From contig DASYQD010000127.1 in NCBI GenBank assembly GCA_036005845.1, positions 1 to 64,000 of the forward strand: 64,000 nt of DNA, in the 5' to 3' direction. How positions within the stretch are numbered: position 1 is the stretch's first letter; every line of letters begins with the position of its first letter. A program made the translations under genes and the position numbers. This stretch comes from DASYQD01 sp036005845. GTDB taxonomy: Bacteria; Acidobacteriota; Thermoanaerobaculia; Multivoradales; JAIOJS01. The notes under the pieces were generated by a model that saw nothing but the letters and a program-made list of their open reading frames with translations, made no database searches and had not been told where the DNA came from. This document shows positions 16,013 to 24,344 of the stretch, one piece after another.

Positions 16013-18667
16013 CTACTCGCGCTCTTCGCGCAGCGACTCGATGGGCCGCTGGCGCAGGGCGCGCGCCGAGGCGGCGAGGCCGGCGACGAGCGTCAGCGTG
16101 ACCGCGAGGAGGAGCGCGGTCGCCAGCGTGCCCGGGAAGAGGCGCCAGCCGAGCTCCATCTGCTCGACGACCACCTGCCGCGCGATGAACGCGCCGCCGA
16201 GGACGCCGAGCACGCCCGCCACCGCGCCGGTCAACGCATGCTCGACAGCGAACAGCGCCGCGACGCCGCGGCGCGTGAAGCCGAGGGTCTTGAGCAGCGC
16301 CACCTCACGGGCGCGACGCACGGCGCTCGCCGCCACGGCGCCGAAGAGGATGGCGACGCCGGCGAGCGCCACGAAGCCGCCGAGGAAACGCACGCCGAGC
16401 CCCAGCCGGCGGAAGACCGCGGCCACCTTGGCGAGCACCTGCCGCACGTCGACGAGGGTGACATTGGGGAAGCGCTGCGCCAGCAGGTCCTGTACGTGGC
16501 TTTCGCGGCCGGGCGGCAGGCGCGCGGCGGCGAGGCGGCTCTGCGGCGCCTCTTCGAGCACGCCCGGCTCGACGACGACGAAGAAGTTGATGCGGAAGGT
16601 GCGCCAGTCGACGGCGCGCAGGCTGGTGACGACGAGCTCGATGGGCACGCCCTGTACGTCGAAGACGACGGTCGAGCCGAGGTGGACGCCGAGCTCCCGC
16701 GCGTAATCCTCTTCGAGGCTCACCTCGTGTCGCGCGGGGTCGGTCCATAGTTTGCCGGCCACGAGCTTGTTGTCGGGCGGCAGCGCGGCGAGATAGGTGA
16801 GGCGCTGCTCACGGGTGAGTGCCCAGCGGCGCTCGCCGTCGTTGCGGCTCTCGCGCTTCTCGCCGTCGTCGTCGCTGTCGTTGCTGCCTCGCCTTCCGTT
16901 GCCGCCCGGCGCCTTGCGATCACGCGCGCCCGCCGCTCGCCGACGGTCGGGGTCGCGTCGCTCGGCGAGCTTCTCGACCGCCACGCCGTCGATCTTCGAC
17001 ACGCGCGCCATCACCACCGGCACCGACTCGATCGCCGTCGCGCCTTCCTGGCGCAACAGCGACTCGATGCCCGGCCACTGATCGGGCTGCACGTCGACGA
17101 GGAAGGTCGATGGCGACCCCTTCGGCAGCTCGGCGTCGAGCGAGGCGGTGAGATGGCGCTCGATGAGCGCGGCGACGAGCACGACCAGCACGCCGAGGCC
17201 GACGGCGACGAGCGCCGGCAGCGCATCGCCGGCCGGCCGCGCGAGCAGCGCCGCGCCGTGACGCAGCGTGAGCGGGCGGGGCAGCCGCGCGAGCCGCATC
17301 GCCGCCGCGCGCAGGCCCCAACCCGCCAGCGCGAGCACCGCCACCGCCAGCACCAGCGCGCCGGTGAAGCGCAGCGCCAGGCCGACGTCTTCGGCCTGCA
17401 CGACCGCGAGGCCGAAGGTGCCGCCAACCAGAGCGAGGCCAGTGGCGGCGCGCGCCCAGCGGCTCGCCGGCAGCGCCTCGGCGCTGCGCCGCAGCGCCCG
17501 CAGCGGCGGCACGCGCAGCACGGCGGCGAGCGGCGGCAGCGCGAAGAGCAGGCTGGCGGCGATGCCGAGGGCGAGCCCGCGCAGCAGCGCGCCCGGCTGC
17601 CAGAAATGGATCTCCTGCGACGGCAGCACGTCGCCGAGGAAGCGCGGCACGTTGCGCTGCACGAGCAGGCCGACGAAGCCGCCGAGCACGCCGCCGGCGA
17701 GGCCGAGCAGCAGGCACTGGCCGAGGTAGAGCGCGAACGCTTCGCGCGGCCGCACGCCGAGGCACTTGAGCACCGCCACCGCGTCGAGGCGGCTGGCGAG
17801 GAAGGCGCGCACGCTCTGCGCCACGCCGATGCCGCCGACGAGCAGCGAGAGCAGCGCCACGAGGCCGAGGAAGCGCTCGACGCGGCGCAGGCCGTTGCGC
17901 AGCTCGGGCTGTGCCTGCGACCAGGTCTGCAGGCGCCACCACGGCTGCTCGCCGAGGGCGGCGCGCAGCGACGTCGCGGCCGCATCCACCTGCTCTCGGC
18001 TGGCGTTGCCGGGGAGCTGCACGAGGAGGCGATAGCTGATGCGGCTGCCGAACTGCTCGAGGCGCGTGCGGGCGAAGCCGCGCTCGCCGAGCAGCAGGCG
18101 CGGGCCGAGCGTGAACGGCGTCACGGCGCGGTCGGGCTCGCTCTTCAACACGGCGCGCAGGACGAAGGTGGCCTCGCCGACGCGCAGGCGGTCGCCGACG
18201 CGCAGGTGAAGGCGCTCGAGCAGCTCGGGCGCGGCGACGGCGCCGTCGCTGCCGAGCAGGCGCGGCAGCGGCGCCGCCGGCGAGGTCGAGAGGCGGCCGT
18301 AGAGCGGGTACTCGTCGCACACCGCCTTGAGCTCGACGAGCAGGCTCGGTGGCAGCTTGCCGGGCGCGGCGACGGCGGCCGACATCGTGTCGAGCTCGCG
18401 CAGCAGGCAGGTGCGGGCGCCGGGTAGTCGCGCGGTGGCGTCGTTCACCGATGGCGGCGGCACGCGGCGCCCGGAGATCGCGAGATCGGCGCCAAGGAGC
18501 TGCTTGGCCTCCTTGCGCAGCCCCTGGTCGAGGTTGTCGGCGAGCGCTGCCACCGCCACGACGGCAGCGACGCCGACCGCGAGGCAGAGCACGAAGAAGG
18601 CGAGCCGCCCGCGCGCCCCGCGCGAATCGCGGAGGAGCCAAGCGAAGTAGAGGCGCGGCGACATCAA
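16013..18667 (-). CDS. YbbP-like ABC transporter permease
   Basis: An 884-residue FtsX-superfamily permease with an N-terminal helix (LAFFVLCLAVGVAAVVAVAA), a long periplasmic part, a central helical core (about 260-480), a second periplasmic part and three C-terminal helices. E. coli YbbP is about 804 residues; the extra length includes a very hydrophilic insertion (NGRRGSNDSDDDGEKRESRN) near residue 590. With the upstream ATPase it should form an ABC complex, and with the SGNH esterase it reproduces the tesA-ybbA-ybbP neighbourhood of proteobacteria. A 109-base palindromic element lies between this gene and the ATPase, so the operon may be split or attenuated there. The substrate is unknown; export of lipids or hydrophobic compounds is proposed for the family. 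Confidence 0.85.
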   Translation of the reverse strand: MMSPRLYFAWLLRDSRGARGRLAFFVLCLAVGVAAVVAVAALADNLDQGLRKEAKQLLGADLAISGRRVPPPSVNDATARLPGARTCLLRELDTMSAAVAAPGKLPPSLLVELKAVCDEYPLYGRLSTSPAAPLPRLLGSDGAVAAPELLERLHLRVGDRLRVGEATFVLRAVLKSEPDRAVTPFTLGPRLLLGERGFARTRLEQFGSRISYRLLVQLPGNASREQVDAAATSLRAALGEQPWWRLQTWSQAQPELRNGLRRVERFLGLVALLSLLVGGIGVAQSVRAFLASRLDAVAVLKCLGVRPREAFALYLGQCLLLGLAGGVLGGFVGLLVQRNVPRFLGDVLPSQEIHFWQPGALLRGLALGIAASLLFALPPLAAVLRVPPLRALRRSAEALPASRWARAATGLALVGGTFGLAVVQAEDVGLALRFTGALVLAVAVLALAGWGLRAAAMRLARLPRPLTLRHGAALLARPAGDALPALVAVGLGVLVVLVAALIERHLTASLDAELPKGSPSTFLVDVQPDQWPGIESLLRQEGATAIESVPVVMARVSKIDGVAVEKLAERRDPDRRRAAGARDRKAPGGNGRRGSNDSDDDGEKRESRNDGERRWALTREQRLTYLAALPPDNKLVAGKLWTDPARHEVSLEEDYARELGVHLGSTVVFDVQGVPIELVVTSLRAVDWRTFRINFFVVVEPGVLEEAPQSRLAAARLPPGRESHVQDLLAQRFPNVTLVDVRQVLAKVAAVFRRLGLGVRFLGGFVALAGVAILFGAVAASAVRRAREVALLKTLGFTRRGVAALFAVEHALTGAVAGVLGVLGGAFIARQVVVEQMELGWRLFPGTLATALLLAVTLTLVAGLAASARALRQRPIESLREERE

Positions 18668-18699
18668 TACCCTCGGGCGAGGGCGAGAACTCCTTGCTT

Positions 18700-18808
18700 G
18701 TCATTGCGAGGAGCGCAGCGACCTGATTCTTTCGGGCACGGAGCCGCAAGCGGCTCCGTGAATCTCGACCTCGCACCATCGAGATCGCTTCGCTTCGCTC
18801 GCGATGAC
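18700..18808. repeat. REP/MITE-like palindromic element
   Basis: The ends GTCATTGCGAGGAGCGCAGCGA and TCGCTTCGCTCGCGATGAC are imperfect inverted repeats. The centre holds a perfect 11-bp hairpin, CACGGAGCCGC (18737-18747), loop AA, GCGGCTCCGTG (18750-18760). Elements with GTCATTGCGAGGAGC ends recur in many bacterial genomes (from memory). It occupies most of the 169-base gap between the ATPase and permease genes. Confidence 0.65.
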
Positions 18809-18836
18809 GTAGTGGGCATGCGCCGCAGTGGCGAGC

Positions 18837-19592
18837 TCATGATTCGCGCCCGGCACCGACCACGGCGGTGTGCTGCGCTTCTTCCCTGTCAGCCTCCTCG
18901 ACGTGCGTGATCCGGCCGTCGCGCAGGTAGACGCGCCGGTCGGCGAGCGCGGCCACTTCGCTGTCGTGAGTGACGAGCACCGACGTGGTGCCGCCCTCGT
19001 CGTGCAGCTCACGCAACACGGCGAGCACGCGCTCGCCGGTGGCGCGGTCGAGGTTGCCGGTGGGCTCGTTGGCGAGCAGCACCGGCGGGCGCGCGGCAAA
19101 GGCGCGGGCGAGCGCCACGCGCTGCTGCTCGCCGCCGGAGAGCTGCACCGGGTAGTGGTGGCCGCGCTCGGCGAGGCCGACGCGGATGAGCAGCTCCTCG
19201 GCGCGGCCGCGGGGTGACGGGCGGCCGAGCAGCTCGAGCGGCAGCGCCACGTTGTCGAGCGCCGTCAGGTGGCCGAGCAGTTGGAAGGACTGGAAGACGA
19301 AGCCGATCTTGTGACGGCGCAGCAGCGCCAGGCGGTCCTCGGACAGCCGCGAGATCGGCTCGCCGTCGATCAGCACCTCGCCCTCGGTGGGGCGATCGAG
19401 GCCGGCCATCAGTGCGAGCAGCGTCGACTTGCCGCTGCCCGACGGCCCGAGGATGGCGACCATCTCGCCGGCGGCGATCCGCAGGTCGACGCTGTCGAGG
19501 ATGGTGAGCAGGCGCTCGCCGGAGGGCAACCGCCGCGTCAGGCCGCGCAGCTCGATGCGGGCGTGGGCCTCGTTCGAGCGCGGCGCCGGCAT
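18837..19592 (-). CDS. YbbA-like ABC transporter ATPase
   Basis: A 251-residue MacB/LolD-class ATP-binding protein with Walker A GPSGSGKST, Q-loop FQSFQLLGHLT, signature LSGGEQQRVALARA and H-loop VTHDSE. The Walker B segment reads LLANEPTGNLD: the canonical Asp before the catalytic Glu is Asn (codon 19068-19070), which should weaken Mg2+ coordination unless it is a sequence error. It pairs with the YbbP-like permease. ATG 19592 is used because homology begins soon after; ATG 19634 would add 14 residues. The divergent plus-strand gene at 19713 separates it from the SGNH esterase gene. Confidence 0.88.
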   Translation of the reverse strand: MPAPRSNEAHARIELRGLTRRLPSGERLLTILDSVDLRIAAGEMVAILGPSGSGKSTLLALMAGLDRPTEGEVLIDGEPISRLSEDRLALLRRHKIGFVFQSFQLLGHLTALDNVALPLELLGRPSPRGRAEELLIRVGLAERGHHYPVQLSGGEQQRVALARAFAARPPVLLANEPTGNLDRATGERVLAVLRELHDEGGTTSVLVTHDSEVAALADRRVYLRDGRITHVEEADREEAQHTAVVGAGRES

Positions 19593-19712
19593 GCTCGACG
19601 AGCTTAGCAGCGGGGTCGCGGAGCGGCCGGGCACGCTGGTGGATACGCGCGACAGCGTGCGTGGTTTACGCGGCCCTGGCGCATCGCGTGGTGAGCGGCT
19701 AACCTTTTCCGT

Positions 19713-20165
19713 ATGTCAACACCATTCGAAAGCGCTCAGCTCATCGTCAAGCTCTTCGAGCTCCGCCGCGACCCCGTCATGCGCGAGGCGCGCAACTGGT
19801 TCGTGCGCGAGTTCAACCCCGACACCTTCGCCGACGTGCAGGCCGCGCTGGCGGGGCCGCACAACCCGCACCTGCGCATGGTGGCGGGCTACTGGGACAT
19901 GGCGTGCTCGTTCGTCGTCCACGGCGCGATCGACCGCCAGATGTTCATCGACGCCAACCCGGAAGTATTCGCCACCTTCGCCAAGGTGCACCCGCTGCTC
20001 GCCGAGATTCGCGCCATGGCGCCGCAGCCCGGCTTCGCCAAGAACATCGAGCAGGTGGTGATGGCCGAGCCCGGCGTCGAGGAGCGGCTGGAGAAGCTGC
20101 GGCAGCGCTTCAAGGCTATGGCGGCGGCGACGCCGATCGCGCCGGTCATCGCGACGAGGACGTAG
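19713..20165 (+). CDS. Hypothetical helical protein (DUF4760-like)
   Basis: A 150-residue soluble protein, mostly helical. FESAQLIVKLFELRRDPVMR is followed by ARNWFVREFNP, an aromatic block LRMVAGYWDMACSFVVHGAI and a VEERLEKLRQRFK helix near the C terminus. The pattern of an early helix with RRDP, then WF, then a cluster with YWD resembles the DUF4760 group, but the assignment is weak. No signal peptide is present. Its last 20 bases overlap the end of the convergent SGNH esterase gene. It interrupts the otherwise conserved esterase-ATPase-permease order. Confidence 0.65.
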   Translation: MSTPFESAQLIVKLFELRRDPVMREARNWFVREFNPDTFADVQAALAGPHNPHLRMVAGYWDMACSFVVHGAIDRQMFIDANPEVFATFAKVHPLLAEIRAMAPQPGFAKNIEQVVMAEPGVEERLEKLRQRFKAMAAATPIAPVIATRT

Positions 20166-20910
20166 CAGTCTCGCCCAGCAGCCGCTCGAGGTGCGGTCGC
20201 ACCACCGCGGCGACGCGCTTCTGCCCGTCGGCGTTGGGGTGGATGCCGTCGGGCAGGTTGAGATCGGGGTCGCCGGCGACGCCGGCGAGCATGAAGGGCA
20301 CGAGCGGCACGCCGAGCTCGCGCGCGAGCCGCGGGTAGAGCTCGGCGAACTGCCGCGCGTAGTCGCCGCCGAGGCTGGGCGGCACGCGTAGGCCGAGCAG
20401 CAGCACGCGGGCGCCGGCGGCGCGCGATCTCTCGACGATGGCGCGCAGGTTCGACTCGACGCTGGCGAGCGGCTGCCCGCGCAGACCGTCGTTGGCGCCG
20501 AGCTCGACGACGACGACGTCGGGGCGTTGGCGCAGCAGCCAGGCTAGACGCCGCAATCCGCCTGCGCTGGTGTCGCCGGAGACGCCGGCATTGACGGCAT
20601 GGATCGGCGTGCCGGCCTGCTCGAGCTGCTCGGTGAGCAGCGTCGGCCAAGCTTCTTCCGCAGAGAGGCCGAGACCGGCGGTCAGGCTGTCGCCGAGGAA
20701 GACGACCACGGGCTCGCGGCGCGGCGCGTGCGCGACGAGCGAGGCGGCGGGTTCCGGTGTCGGCGGCGCGGGAGTGCTCGCGGCCAACGTGGCAGGCGCT
20801 GGCGGGGGAGCGGGCGCCGCCGCGCGCGGCTGCTCGTTGCGACACGCGATCAGCAGCAGCGCGATCGACAGAGCGGCCCGGCGCACGCGCGGATTGTAGC
20901 CAGCGCTCAC
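20146..20910 (-). CDS. TesA-like SGNH esterase lipoprotein
   Basis: A 254-residue SGNH hydrolase. The four blocks are visible: GDSL nucleophile FLGDSLTAGLG, Gly in AGVSGDTSAGGL, Asn in ELGANDGLRG, and the Asp/His pair in LPDGIHPNADG. The N terminus has a short hydrophobic stretch ending LLLIAC, a lipobox, followed by a Pro/Ala-rich linker to about residue 65, so it is probably a membrane-anchored periplasmic lipoprotein rather than a freely soluble TesA. TesA-family enzymes are thioesterases, arylesterases and lysophospholipases. Proximity to the YbbA/YbbP-like pair matches the tesA-ybbAP linkage in proteobacteria. The gene is 15 bases from divergent mazG. Confidence 0.85.
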   Translation of the reverse strand: MSAGYNPRVRRAALSIALLLIACRNEQPRAAAPAPPPAPATLAASTPAPPTPEPAASLVAHAPRREPVVVFLGDSLTAGLGLSAEEAWPTLLTEQLEQAGTPIHAVNAGVSGDTSAGGLRRLAWLLRQRPDVVVVELGANDGLRGQPLASVESNLRAIVERSRAAGARVLLLGLRVPPSLGGDYARQFAELYPRLARELGVPLVPFMLAGVAGDPDLNLPDGIHPNADGQKRVAAVVRPHLERLLGETATSSSR

Positions 20911-20925
20911 CGTAGACTCGGCGCG

Positions 20926-21768
20926 ATGGCCGACGACGCAGCGCGCTCCGAATCCGCGTCATCCGCGCCCGCGAGCGAACCGGCGAGCGCGACGACGCTG
21001 CGCGACCTCGTCGCGCTCGTCGAACGTCTCCGCGCTCCCGATGGCTGTCCGTGGGACCGGGAACAGCGTCTCGCCGATGTGCGCGCCTACCTGCTCGAGG
21101 AGGCGCACGAGACGGCGGCGGCGATCGACGAAGAGTCGTGGACGGCGATCGGCGGCGAGCTCGGCGATCTCCTCTTCCAGGTCGCCTTCGTGCTCCGCCT
21201 CGGCGAGGAGGCCGGCGCCCTCACCGCCGAGCAGGTGATCGCCGGCATCCACGCCAAGATGGTGGCGCGCCACCCGCACGTCTTCGGCGACGAGCGCGCG
21301 GCCGACGCGAACGAAGTGCGCCGCGCCTGGGAGCGCCGCAAGGCGGAATCGGCGGCAGGCGAGTCGCTGCTCGCCGGCGTGCCGGCGTCGCTGCCGGCGC
21401 TCGTCGCCTGCTACCGGCTGTCGCAGAAGGCGGCGGGCGTCGGCTTCGACTGGCCCGACGTTGCGGCGGTGCTTGCCAAGGTGCACGAGGAGCTGGCGGA
21501 GGTCGAGCGCGAGCTGCCGGTGGCGCCGAACGACGCGGCCGCGCGCTCAGCGCTCGAGGATGAGATCGGCGACCTGCTCTTCGCCGTCGCCAACCTCGCG
21601 CGCCACGCCGGCGTCGACCCCGAGCGCGCCCTCCAGCGCACCAACGCCAAGTTCCGCCGCCGCTTCGCCCACGTCGAGCGCGGCGTCGCCGCGCGCGGCC
21701 GCAAGCTCGGCGACGTGCCGCTCGACGACCTCGAAGCGTTGTGGCAGGAAGCGAAACGCGAGCGGTAG
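20926..21768 (+). CDS. mazG: Nucleoside triphosphate pyrophosphohydrolase MazG
   Basis: A 280-residue, two-domain MazG (E. coli 263 residues). The N-terminal module carries GCPWDREQ, LLEEAHETAAAID and ELGDLLFQVAF, the EExxE and ExxD metal-binding pattern. The C-terminal module repeats it with KVHEELAEVERE and LEDEIGDLLFAVANLARH, then the NAKFRRRF tail typical of the family. It hydrolyses NTPs to NMPs and, in stress settings, removes (p)ppGpp or damaged nucleotides. The ATG at 20926 is chosen because the longer frame upstream is antisense to the esterase gene. Confidence 0.93.
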   Translation: MADDAARSESASSAPASEPASATTLRDLVALVERLRAPDGCPWDREQRLADVRAYLLEEAHETAAAIDEESWTAIGGELGDLLFQVAFVLRLGEEAGALTAEQVIAGIHAKMVARHPHVFGDERAADANEVRRAWERRKAESAAGESLLAGVPASLPALVACYRLSQKAAGVGFDWPDVAAVLAKVHEELAEVERELPVAPNDAAARSALEDEIGDLLFAVANLARHAGVDPERALQRTNAKFRRRFAHVERGVAARGRKLGDVPLDDLEALWQEAKRER

Positions 21769-21815
21769 CCGCCGGGCGTCGCTGCGACGCGCGGCCTCAC
21801 GCGTCGTCGCGAGCG

Positions 21816-23558
21816 CTAGTGGAGATCAGCCCAGACGCGGCTGGCGAAGAAGATGACCAGCAATGAAGCAGCCGCAGCCGTCGGCGCCGCCGCGCCCGGC
21901 TGCAGGCCCAGCGGCAGCGGATAGATCAAGCGGCTGCCGCCGAGCAGCACGAGCGCCAGCGCCACGACCAGCAGCGCCAGGTACGCGCGTCCACCGTTGC
22001 CACCCTCGGCCGACGGGATGCCCGGCAGCGCCACGCGCATCAGCATCGCCAGCCGCCCGGGGCGGTTGACCAGCTTCGGCGGCGGCGGGCTGTCCTCGCG
22101 CGGCAGCACGCGCTGCAGGGCGAGCGCCAGCACCAGCGCGGTGAGCGAGATGCCCAGCGGCAGCCAGCGGCGCACGTTCAACGCCTTCGCCGAGGTCGGC
22201 GGCGCCTGCATGCTGCGCTGCAGGTGGCCGAGCACTTCCTCGTGGCGCGCCAGGCCGCCGTTGAAGGTGATGACGCGGTCGCCGCTCGACTGCTGGATCC
22301 AGCGGTTGACGCGAGCCTCGTCGAGCAGCCGCGCGCGGGCCAGTGCTTCGTGCTGCTCGGCGAACTGGTAGGCGTCGGAGTAGGCCTGGCTCAGGTTGTA
22401 GTAGGCGGCGGCGCTGTTGGGATCAGCCGTCGCGGCGCGCTGGAAGAACTGCACCGCGCCGCCGTGGTCGCCGGTGAGGAAGTGGTAGGCGCCGACGTCG
22501 ATGAGCGCGTCGACGTTCTGCGGCTCCTTCTCCAGCACCTGCGCGTAGTAGATGCGCGCCTCGTCCCACTGGCCCAGCAGCCGGTGCAGGTCGCCGAGCA
22601 TCTGCCGCACGGCGACGCTGTCGGGAAGCATCGACGGTAACAGGCCGAGGTCGGTGAAGAGCGCGCCGTAGAGCCGCCCTTCGTTGAGCGCCGCCACCGC
22701 GCGCACCGGCGGCGTCAGCAGCAACGCTATCTTCTGGTGTTGCCGCTGCAGCGCCAGCGGCGTCACGGCGAGGAGCATCCACAGCACGGCGAGCACGAGC
22801 CGCTCGGAGAGCGTGCTGAACGCCCAGAGCAGCACCGACCAGTAGAGCAGCGCCCAGAGGATGCCGCCCGGCGTCAGCAGCGGCCAGAGCAGCAGCACAA
22901 TGGTGAGCAGGTGCGCCAGCGGCGAGGGCAGCATCGCCAGCCGGCTCGAGATCGACCAGTAGAGGCGGCTGCCCTTGGCGGCGAGCTGCACCAGCACGAA
23001 GCCGGCGCCGGCGAGGAGCGCCACGGCGAGCGCGGCGAGTAGCAGGTTCTGCGTCACCAGCTCGTCGTTGGGCGTCAAGGCGAAGAGGCGAGCGTAGCCG
23101 ACGAGCTGCTGCTCGACCGCGCGCGGATAGTGCTTGCCTTCCCACGCGGTCAAGGCGCGGCCGAAGGCAGTCTCGGGACGGCCGGGGTCGAGCGCCTCGG
23201 CGTCGTCGAGCGCCCACTGGGCGCGCTTCAAGTCGCCCTGCCGCGCCGCCTCGATGGCGCGCACCGTGGCGCCCATCGACAGCTCGGGCAGGCGCGTGAA
23301 GCCGAGCCGCGCGAGCGAGGTCTTGAGCTCGGCCACCTGCGCGGCGGCGGCGGCGCGGTCGCCTTGATAGAAGGCGCTGATCCACTGCAGCCACACCTCC
23401 TGCAGGTGGAGCAGGCTCTGGCTGACGCTGCGCGAGAGCTCGAAGCCGGCGGCCGGCGGACCGGCGGCGCTCGCGGCGGCCGGCAGCAGCGCCGCGGCCG
23501 CGATCAGCAGGGCTGCCGCGAAGGGGTGAGCGCGGCGCCGCCTAGCCCACGGCCTCAC
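21816..23558 (-). CDS. TPR-containing membrane protein
   Basis: A 580-residue protein. A basic N terminus precedes a signal sequence (FAAALLIAAAALLPAAASA). Residues about 45-165 form a helical periplasmic part. Transmembrane helices fall near 180-205, 230-270 and 290-310, followed by TPR-like repeats (about 345-430: VRQMLGDLHRLLGQWDEARI, VDALIDVGAYHFLTGDHGGA, AYYNLSQAYSDAYQFAEQHE), and three more helices lie between 490 and 575. GTG 23558 is chosen because it places the signal sequence at the start; upstream codons are shadow of the DUF1844 gene. It lies 55 bases after that gene and probably shares its operon. The role is probably protein-protein scaffolding at the envelope. Confidence 0.75.
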   Translation of the reverse strand: MRPWARRRRAHPFAAALLIAAAALLPAAASAAGPPAAGFELSRSVSQSLLHLQEVWLQWISAFYQGDRAAAAAQVAELKTSLARLGFTRLPELSMGATVRAIEAARQGDLKRAQWALDDAEALDPGRPETAFGRALTAWEGKHYPRAVEQQLVGYARLFALTPNDELVTQNLLLAALAVALLAGAGFVLVQLAAKGSRLYWSISSRLAMLPSPLAHLLTIVLLLWPLLTPGGILWALLYWSVLLWAFSTLSERLVLAVLWMLLAVTPLALQRQHQKIALLLTPPVRAVAALNEGRLYGALFTDLGLLPSMLPDSVAVRQMLGDLHRLLGQWDEARIYYAQVLEKEPQNVDALIDVGAYHFLTGDHGGAVQFFQRAATADPNSAAAYYNLSQAYSDAYQFAEQHEALARARLLDEARVNRWIQQSSGDRVITFNGGLARHEEVLGHLQRSMQAPPTSAKALNVRRWLPLGISLTALVLALALQRVLPREDSPPPPKLVNRPGRLAMLMRVALPGIPSAEGGNGGRAYLALLVVALALVLLGGSRLIYPLPLGLQPGAAAPTAAAASLLVIFFASRVWADLH

Positions 23559-23613
23559 TATCGCTCGGGCGCCTGGCGGACCTGGCGCTGTCGCTCCGCG
23601 ACACCGCGGGTCC

Positions 23614-24228
23614 CTAGCCGCGCTTCTGCACATAGCGCAGGCGCAGGCGGTAGAGCACGTCCTCCAGCACCGCGGACTCCTGCGCGCTGACGTTGCCCAT
23701 GGTCTTCTGCCGCAGCACGTCGAGCAGGTCGATGTGCAGCCGCGCCATCTCCATGTTCTCGGCGTTCTGGCCATCGGGCAGCGGGATGTCGCCGAGGTAG
23801 AGGCTCACCGGCTCGGCGAGCACGGCGACGAGGTCGTAGAAGGTGGGCGCGCCGAAGCCGGGCGGCGTGCCTGGCAGCTCGAGCCGCGGCGGCATCTCGG
23901 GAGGCTCGTAGGGCGGTGCCGGCGACGCGGCGCCGCGGCCGGCGCTGCGCGGATCGGAGGACGACGGCTGCCGCGACGAAGGCTGCGCCGATGATGGCTG
24001 AGACGACGAGGGCTGGTACGACGAAGGCTGCGACGACGAGGGCGGTTGTTTCGAGGCCGAGTGCTTCGGCGCCGGTTCGGCTGCGGCCTTCGCGGCGGAC
24101 GGCACTTCGGCTGGCCGCTCCACGGTGACGCTCGGCGGCGGCTGGTCCTTGAGGTGCTGGAACTCGTCCTTGAGGTCGCCCTCGGGCGTGAAGATGCGCT
24201 TGTCGGTGACCTTGAGGTCCTTGCTCAT
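23614..24228 (-). CDS. DUF1844 protein with Ser/Pro-rich linker
   Basis: A 204-residue protein. The N terminus (KVTDKRIFTPEGDLKDEF) is a conserved start for this family. A low-complexity linker of QPSS-type repeats runs from about 55 to 100. The C-terminal DUF1844 domain (about 125-200) contains FYDLVAVLAEPVSLYLGD, NMEMARLHIDLLDVL and QESAVLEDVLYRLRLRYV. DUF1844 proteins are small, mainly helical, common in Acidobacteria and Deltaproteobacteria, and without a known function. The linker repeat is encoded by imperfect 12- and 15-base units and may vary in length between strains. The gene is divergent from the DUF4388 gene. Confidence 0.85.
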   Translation of the reverse strand: MSKDLKVTDKRIFTPEGDLKDEFQHLKDQPPPSVTVERPAEVPSAAKAAAEPAPKHSASKQPPSSSQPSSYQPSSSQPSSAQPSSRQPSSSDPRSAGRGAASPAPPYEPPEMPPRLELPGTPPGFGAPTFYDLVAVLAEPVSLYLGDIPLPDGQNAENMEMARLHIDLLDVLRQKTMGNVSAQESAVLEDVLYRLRLRYVQKRG

Positions 24229-24344
24229 CGCCGCGGTACCTGCGAGGGATCGTAGCGAACCGCGTGCGCGGCCCGCAAGCCGCCGAGGCTGCTAGAGTTG
24301 CCGCGCTTCTCCGAGCGCAGGGAGTGGGCGGCGCTCCTCACCCC

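Noticed and set aside
23940..24050. Short repeated units taken at first for a CRISPR-like array
   Set aside because: They are in-frame 12- and 15-base repeats coding QPSS-type peptides in the DUF1844 protein, with no spacers.
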